Below, piece after piece: positions 57,990 to 64,000 of a stretch of 64,000 nt of DNA. The position numbers and the translations under genes were made by a program. The notes under the pieces are model-generated. The model was given only the letters and a program-made list of their open reading frames with translations, searched no databases and was not told where the DNA came from. Origin of the DNA: Karalla daura. Lineage: Eukaryota > Chordata > Actinopteri > Chaetodontiformes > Leiognathidae. The stretch covers positions 27,651,457-27,715,456 of the forward strand of contig CM055189.1 in the NCBI GenBank assembly GCA_029224185.1, in the 5' to 3' direction. Within the stretch, counting starts at the first letter, position 1; every line of letters begins with the position of its first letter.

Positions 57990-58290
57990 TCTACCCAGAA
58001 AAAACTTACTACATACTTACTCAAAATTACTTACAAATCACCCCATGGACTTGCTCCCCAGTACCTCTCAGTTCTCCTCCAGCTCTACTCGCAGTCAGGG
58101 TCCCTGCGGTTCTCTGGCAAGGACCAGCTTGTCACCCCCCCCACCGGACTAGGGCTGTCCCCACCCTCTGGAACAGTCTACCTCTTCATATACGCCATGC
58201 CCCCACACCAGTGTCTTTCAAAAAGCATCTCAAAAGACACCTGTTCACCGAGGCCTTCAGTCTCTGAACATCCCCACTCATCCTCCCCTA
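57990..58290 (+). mobile_element. L2-like LINE C-terminal fragment
   Basis: AVPTLWNSLPLHIRHAPTPV then SFKKHLKRHLFTEAFSL with a stop: the conserved LINE ORF2 end (LWNSLPxxxR...SFKKxLKxHLF). Confidence 0.75.
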
Positions 58291-58329
58291 TATCCCCTTT
58301 TGTAAAGCTGCCATGGGTATCTTCAAAGA

Positions 58330-59190
58330 TGCTTTATGTGGTTTTTAGTGCTCCAAAAGGGAGCACTATTACTCTCCACCGTGTTTGTTCTTCTTCTTAT
58401 TATTATAGCGAAATTTCGGTCGAGCATAGCTCGACAACCGCTCGTCGCAGACACACAAACCATACATCAAAACGTGCGGCTCGGCCCCAGCAAGTGTGGA
58501 AATGTTCGACCCCGACAAAACTCCAGTTTTTGGCCGTCTCAAAAACACGTGGGTTTGGCGTTTTTTGAAAAGTTAGAGTGGAGAGAAACCAACTGAGTGC
58601 GGGATCGCTGAAAAATCACCTCTCATTTTGCTCTTTTCACACTGCTCCCGGCCAAACCGTAAGCAGTAGACAAATTCTTTTGGCCAGTTTTGTAGGTAAA
58701 TTTGTGCTCTCTCGTGCGATGCCGGCCATAAACCTGAGCGTTTGTAAAATTTAAACGGCGAGCCTCAGAGTCAGGCCAGCGCAGCCTCTTCTCCCCATAA
58801 GCCCCCATTCATTTTCCGGCCACTGCGATCAAAGTTAAACTTTACACTTCTACTCGCGACTGTGGCCTCAGGTTTCATCGTACACACACCAAATCGCATC
58901 AGGGCGTTCCCGAGACTGTCCCCTGCGTGACGGTGTGTTCGTATTGTAGATAGGTGCAAGCGTTGTCTCCCTAGAGCCAAATGTTTAGCACTTGGGCAAT
59001 TTCGCTTTTTCCCATAAGAATGAATGGGAAAATCGGAACGCCTCAAACAAAAATGCGCTACATCGCCATACTTTGAGGTAGAAACTTCATTTTAATTTCA
59101 AAAATTCAAGAAACATGTGGTATGTTTGTGTAGCGAGTTTCATGTTGATAGGTTTTATGGTTTATCAGCAGCACCTTCTCAAAGCTCATT
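58330..59190. repeat. dispersed repeat, copy 1 (empty hAT site)
   Basis: Shares GTGGGTTTGGC, GGATCGCTGAAAAATCA, GCAAGCGTTGTCTCCCTAGA and AGCAGCA-CTTCTCAAAG with 62690-64000, same orientation. Starts GGAGCACTATTACTCTCCAC. Family not recognised. Confidence 0.75.
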
Positions 59191-59920
59191 TGGTGAATTC
59201 CCTGCTACTCTCTCTCCCCTGCTGACAGTGTCCTGCTGGAGCAGACTGACAGATGACCTCATACAGGCACACAAACACTTCAAGCACATTCACACACACA
59301 CTCGGTCTCTCTCATACATGCATGTTAATACAAAGTGGCTAGTGGCTCGATGGCGGGCACACGTTTCGGAGCATGTAGCTTATTCTTGTTCCAATGGCGT
59401 AACAGCTGTAAAAACATCAAGAGTATAGCGAGAGGCAGTATCAAAGGATGTATAACATTATAGAGAGGCCTGTCGCATAGCCATAATAAATGTTGGTAAG
59501 GCAATGTAAATGCATGAATATAAAATGTCAGTCAAATGTTGGGGGTGTTAAGTTGATTGTGGGAGTGCTACTACCTTGTACCCAATGTCCACGCTGCTCG
59601 CTAGCTCTCTCTCACTCTAACTCTGTATGTGCGAGCCACAAACAAGGCAGCCAATTACTGCTGTAATAACTGTATATAATATATAAGACCGTAATAATAG
59701 TTTACGTCTTTTTTTCTCTACCATTCAAATTGAGGACATTTTTAACTGGGGACAGGGCAGCCCAAACAGGGACTGTCCCCAGAAATTGGGGACATCTGGT
59801 CACCACATTATTATTATGTATCACCTAATGAAAAGGAGGCTACTAAGCTAGAAAATGCAGTAAATGTATTAATGCTTTATCCTTAAAGGAAAACAATAAT
59901 TAAAATGAATAAACACTCAC
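59191..59920. other. unassigned stretch
   Basis: Nothing recognised except the inverted terminus-like segment at 59720-59806, discussed with 55184. Confidence 0.4.
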
Positions 59921-60030
59921 CATGCCTCAGATTCCACTTTCTTCTTCCTGCTTCTGTGAAGACTTTGGTTCAGAGTCCACCTGAAGCGGAACACCTCCCT
60001 GCTCCTCCCCTCTGCACTGACAGGAAAGAG
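59921..60030 (-). other. possible 5' exon (5' UTR plus ATG) of the NLR gene
   Basis: On the minus strand it ends GAGGCATG|gtgagt, a good donor directly after an ATG. It lies upstream of the first NLR module exon, which itself begins with ATG after an AG. The link is only by position; 5.6 kb of repeats separate them. Confidence 0.3.
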
Positions 60031-60229
60031 AAGGAAGAACTGAATTTTGCTCACAATGTTCATTTATGTTGTGTTTATGGATGTCTTGAATCAGACTAAA
60101 TTAAAATTGATTTTAGTCAAAGCATGAGGGTTAAGAGATGTTTGTATAATGTAAATAATGCAGTGCCCTGAGGTACATTTCATACCTTGTCCTTACCTCA
60201 CCTGAATTAACCCACCTCTAATCAGACAT

Positions 60230-60860
60230 AAGATAAGATAACCCTTTATTAGTCCCCATCAGGAACATTTGCAGTGATGCAGGAGGAAAGTGGAGAGTAA
60301 AAACCAGATAGGTTAAAGAAATAAATAATGTAATAAATATTAACATAAACACACAACAGTGAGCAGTAGCACAAAAGCAGATTTTGTACAAAAGTAATTA
60401 TGTGATAGAATCCATGTGTGTACATCTGCTAGGAGCAGACCTGGGTGGTAAACAGTCCAATAGCAGCTGAAGGAAGGACCTCGAAATCTCTTCACTTCGG
60501 CTGAATGAGTCTTTCATTGAAGGGGCTGCTTAGTGCTGCAATGATGTAGTGCTAAAGAGAGGAAGACCTCGCAGCTGTTGACAGGAGTGCAGGGTGGCCT
60601 GCACTCCACCACAGGACCCAAATCTCCTGCTGCTCTCCGTCTGCTTTCTCCTTGATATTCACCATCTATTTTGTCTTCAGTTCTCTGTATTCCCTGTCAT
60701 CATCATCATCCTGGGTAAACCTAATGATTTCCCAGTCTCCAGAGAACTTCTGCAGGTTGTAGTGTCAGAACTGTGCATGAAATCCGTAGACTACAAGATA
60801 AATGGGAAGAGCCAGGAACATTCCCTCAGGTGCCCCTGTGCTGCAGACCACCATGTCTGA
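60230..60860 (-). pseudogene. LINE reverse-transcriptase and 3' end remnant
   Basis: Minus-strand HYIIAALSSPFNERLIQPKR, then LPSAAIGLFTTQVCS, resembles the C terminus of fish Rex1-like LINEs. It ends in the inverted tail AACCCTTTATTAGTCCCCAT. Confidence 0.5.
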
Positions 60861-61539
60861 GACACTGTTCTCACATACTGTGTATGGTAGGTGAGGTAAT
60901 CCAAGCCCCAGTAGTTGAGGTGGTTATCTCCAGCACACAGCCTTTTATTCCGATTACCATGACAAATCAGCGATAAAAATCATGAATAGTGTACGGAAAC
61001 ACAGTCTTGGTTATTGGCTTATCATGATTGTCAAAGATAATCATTGCTTAAAATAATTTTGAATAAATCTAGGCAACACCCCATTTCCACGGACCAATAA
61101 CAAATAATACAATTTCATTAAAGGTAGAAACAATTGCTCAGAAGAAACTGCACAAATTTCTATTGGCGATAATATCAGACAATGACAATAGAGAAGATAA
61201 CGGTGATGACTACAGCAACATCTCAACAGATATAAAAGAGAGGACAGTGACAGCAACAACAGTGACAAAAAAATGAACAGTAATGACTGTTTTAATAGCT
61301 TCAAAAACAAAATCAAAAGCAACAACAGTTTTGACAAAAATAAGACCATCTGCAACAGCAATGACATCAATGGCAAAATAGAATAGAACCCAGACACTTG
61401 GATTGTTTAATTTTGGACATTTATAGACATTATTTATAGACTTTTTATATATACATAATCAGTAGAGTAAGGAAAAACAATGAACAGCATCGAATCCCTT
61501 GTTTTAATGTGTACTGCCCTTATTTTTTGGCTTGCCCCC

Positions 61540-62185
61540 TTCAGATCAGTGGAGAGTCCCTATCTCAGGTGGAGGAGTTCAAGTATCTCAAGGTCTTGTT
61601 CACGGGTGAGGGAAGGATGGAGCGAGAGATCGACAGGTGGCTCGGTGCAGCAGCTGCAGTAATGCGGTCACTGCATCAGTCTGTCGTGGTGAAGAAAGAG
61701 CTGAGCCGAAAGGTGAAGCTCTTGATTTACCGGTTGATCTACGTTCCTACCCTCAGCTATGGTCATGAACTTTGGGTCATGAGCGAAAGAACGATAGATA
61801 GAAGTAGCCGAGATGAGTTTTCTCCACAGGATGGCGAGGCACTCCCTCAGAGACAGGGTGAGGAGCTCTGTCACCTGGGAGGAGCTCAGAGTAGAGCCGC
61901 TGCTCCTCCAAATCGAGAGGAGCCAGCTGAAGTGGCTCGGGCATCTGTATCGGATGCCTCCTGGACACCGCCCTAAGGACATGTCCCACCGGGAGGAGAC
62001 CCAGAGGAAATCCCAGGACAAGCTGGAGTGACTATGTCACCCGGCTGGCCTGGGAACGCCTCAGGATCCTCCCAGAAGAGCTGGACGAAGTGTCCAGGGA
62101 GAGGGAGGTCTGGACTTCCCTGCTCAGACTGCTGCCCCAGCGACCCGGCCCTGGATAAGTGGAAGAAGATGGATGGATGGATTTG
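61540..62185 (+). mobile_element. LINE C-terminal part with ATGG-repeat tail
   Basis: ISGESLSQVEEFKYLKVLFT, GRMEREIDRWLGAAAAVMRS and SRKVKLLIYRLIYVPTLSYG then HELWVM; after a frameshift SLRDRVRSSVTWEELRVEPL, LLQIERSQLKWLGHLYRMPP; end WERL..PEELDE..RE.W. The tail GGAAGAAGATGGATGGATGG marks the 3' end. An old copy of the same tail is at 46300-46335. RTE/Rex-type, exact clade not assigned. Confidence 0.75.
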
Positions 62186-62186
62186 T

Positions 62187-62470
62187 TCATATCTATCTTC
62201 AAGCAAAACATTATGGAGAAAATTATGTGAGAAATAAACAGAACTTTCAACATTCATTTGTTTGATGTGTTTACTTGCAAACAAGGGTTCATCAGATTAA
62301 CATGACATGACAAGCACGTTGCAATTTGACATTAACACATGAGCATGGCCTTTATCCATATTGGCTATGCTTTTTTCACTTTATTTACCTTTGTATAATA
62401 TAGAAAAATATAAAACTCTTCCCATTTGAAGATTGAAAACAAGTTTTTTGGTTCAGTATTGAAAATAATC
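62187..62470. repeat. dispersed repeat shared with 32905-33180
   Basis: See the landmarks given for the other copy. It follows the LINE tail directly in this copy. Confidence 0.55.
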
Positions 62471-62689
62471 AATATTTGGGCATCTGTGATCAAGTGGTTT
62501 GTAAGTCAAAGGTTAACTCAGGATCAAATCGCAACATAGATGAAATATCCTTGAGTAAGACACCCTATCTGACAGAAATATGTCAAAGGGAACCTCTCTG
62601 AGAAATTAATTATCCAAGGATTAATGGGGTGCAAGAGAACCTACTATTATGTCTAAGGCAAGCAATTCTGATCATTAGATAGGGCACCG

Positions 62690-64000
62690 GGAAGGAGCAC
62701 TATTGTTCTTCTACATGTTTGTTCTTCCCACTTACTATTATAGTGAAATTTCAGTCATCCGTATCTCAAAAATGCTTGATTGCACTCACACAAATGATAC
62801 ATCAAAATGTGCAGCTCTGCCACGGCAAGTGTGCCTTGCATTTTCACAACAAAATTCCAGTTTTTGGCCCTGCCAACTGGACCAAAAACTGTAAAAAAAA
62901 CCTTTGACTTGCAACTGTCAGCAAACAATCCAGAATCTGTACAAGTTAAAGGATAACTTTTGTTCGTGACACTTTCCCGGGTTGGTGTATGACAAATCAA
63001 ATTTTGACAAAGATCCCATAAGAAATGAATGGGAAAAATGAACAAATTCAAAAAATCACCCTCAAACAAACATTCGCTGTAAAAACTTCAGAACACAAGA
63101 AAAGGTCCTCTCTGCCTGTACCTGACAGCATGTTGATACCTTGTATCGTTTTTCACCCAGACCGTCTCAAAAACATGTGGGTTTGGCATTTTACCTGCAG
63201 CTACAGTGGGGAGAGACCAACTGTCAGTGTAGGATCGCTGAAAAATCAGCTCTCTTTTTTTTTTCATGCTGCTCCCAGCCAAACTGTAAGCAGTAGGCAA
63301 ATTCTTTTTCCCAGTCTTGCAGGAAAAATTGTCCTCTTTCATACGGTGCGGGCCATAAACCTGTGCGCCTTATAAAATTTAAACGGCGAGCCTCAGAATC
63401 AGCCCAATGCAGTCTTTTCTCTCCATGAGCCTCCATTCATTTTCCGACCACTCAAAGTTAAAAATTGCACTTTTCATAGTATACGCACCAAATCACATCA
63501 GGGCGTTCCTGACACTTTCCCCTGCATGACGGTGTGCTCATATTCCAGATAGGTGCAAGCGTTGTCTCCCTAGAACAGGGGTAGGCAACCTGTTCCACAA
63601 AGAGCCTCTGTGGCTGCAGGTTTTTGCTCCAACCAGGCAGCTGCATACCTGATTTGGCTTATTCAATCAACTGATTTGAGTCTTCAGGCAGTTAATTGGT
63701 CAATCTGTGTGTTATGGAGAGGGTTGGAACAAACACCTGCAGCCACATCGGCTCTTTGTGGAACAGGTGGTCTACCACCGCCCTAGAAGCAAATGTTTAG
63801 CACTTAACCAATTTTAATTTTTCCCGTAAGAATGAATGGGAAAAACAGAACCCCTCAAACAAACATCTGTTACATCGCCATACTTTGACTTAGAAACTTC
63901 ATTTTAATTTCCAAAATTGCAGGAACTTGTGGTCTGTTTGTGTACTGAATTGCATGTTGATAGGTTGTATTGTTTTTCAGCAGCAACTTCTCAAAGAGCA
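62690..64000. repeat. dispersed repeat, copy 2 (runs off the window)
   Basis: Similar to 58330-59190 from about 63163 onward. It carries extra internal sequence at 62760-63160 and the hAT MITE at 63576-63780. Confidence 0.7.
63576..63780. mobile_element. hAT-like MITE with perfect target duplication
   Basis: 205 bp. The terminal 31 bp at each end are inverted repeats, 27 of 31 matching, including an identical CTGTTCCACAAAGAGCC. Flanked by CCCTAGAA at 63568-63575 and 63781-63788. The paralogous repeat at about 58965-58985 has the uninterrupted site. Confidence 0.88.

Overview
The window is vertebrate nuclear DNA, almost certainly from a teleost fish. Its genes are split by canonical GT-AG introns. 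It carries dinucleotide microsatellites and fish-type LINE, BEL/Pao, Ty3, hAT, Tc1 and Harbinger debris, and it has a NACHT-LRR (NLRC3-like) gene of the type expanded in fish. I cannot name the species. No plasmid, phage, operon or CRISPR content is present. All gene models were read by hand from splice signals, reading phase and remembered family similarity; no database search was run.

Left part (1-24 kb): two conserved single-copy genes lie head to tail on the minus strand. The first seven coding exons of tmem131l (371-10214) give 220 codons in unbroken phase, and the gene runs off the left edge. The complete meiotic recombination gene mnd1 (12318-23929) has eight exons and encodes 205 aa. 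MND1 and TMEM131L are also neighbours in the same order in human, which supports both calls. Their introns hold a palindromic minisatellite, a Harbinger-like MITE, a Tc1-like MITE, a DDE transposase remnant and a tRNA-derived SINE.

Middle (24-35 kb): a transposon graveyard. One element bounded by inverted termini (24679-26026) contains an isolated, splice-acceptor-bearing exon of cpsf3, which looks like host-gene capture. An hAT-like element with target-site duplication (26209-26962), a degraded BEL/Pao retrotransposon (28.3-30.8 kb), a Ty3 gag scrap and a Ty3-like LTR (33600-34195) follow.

Right part (35.5-60 kb): a NACHT-LRR immune-receptor gene on the minus strand, modelled as 13 coding exons (54292 down to 35514). 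It has three repeated N-terminal exons, a linker exon, a 1.8-kb FISNA-NACHT exon, and eight LRR exons of 174/177 nt that are all phase 2/2. The exon lengths sum to 3648 nt (1215 aa plus stop) without a phase break. Its introns have been invaded by an L2-like LINE (41.7-44.4 kb), a Ty3 pol fragment (36.6-38.0 kb), a second Ty3 LTR/gag piece (48.3-48.9 kb) and a P-superfamily-like transposon with a THAP domain and perfect 8-bp target duplications (45489-46718). From 55 to 64 kb there are only LINE tails and repeats, including a hAT MITE whose empty site survives in a paralogous repeat copy.

The least expected observations are the cpsf3 exon inside a transposon-like unit, the THAP/P-like element with intact boundaries, and the LRR exon array, in which nearly all differences between copies fall at the two exposed strand positions of each repeat.
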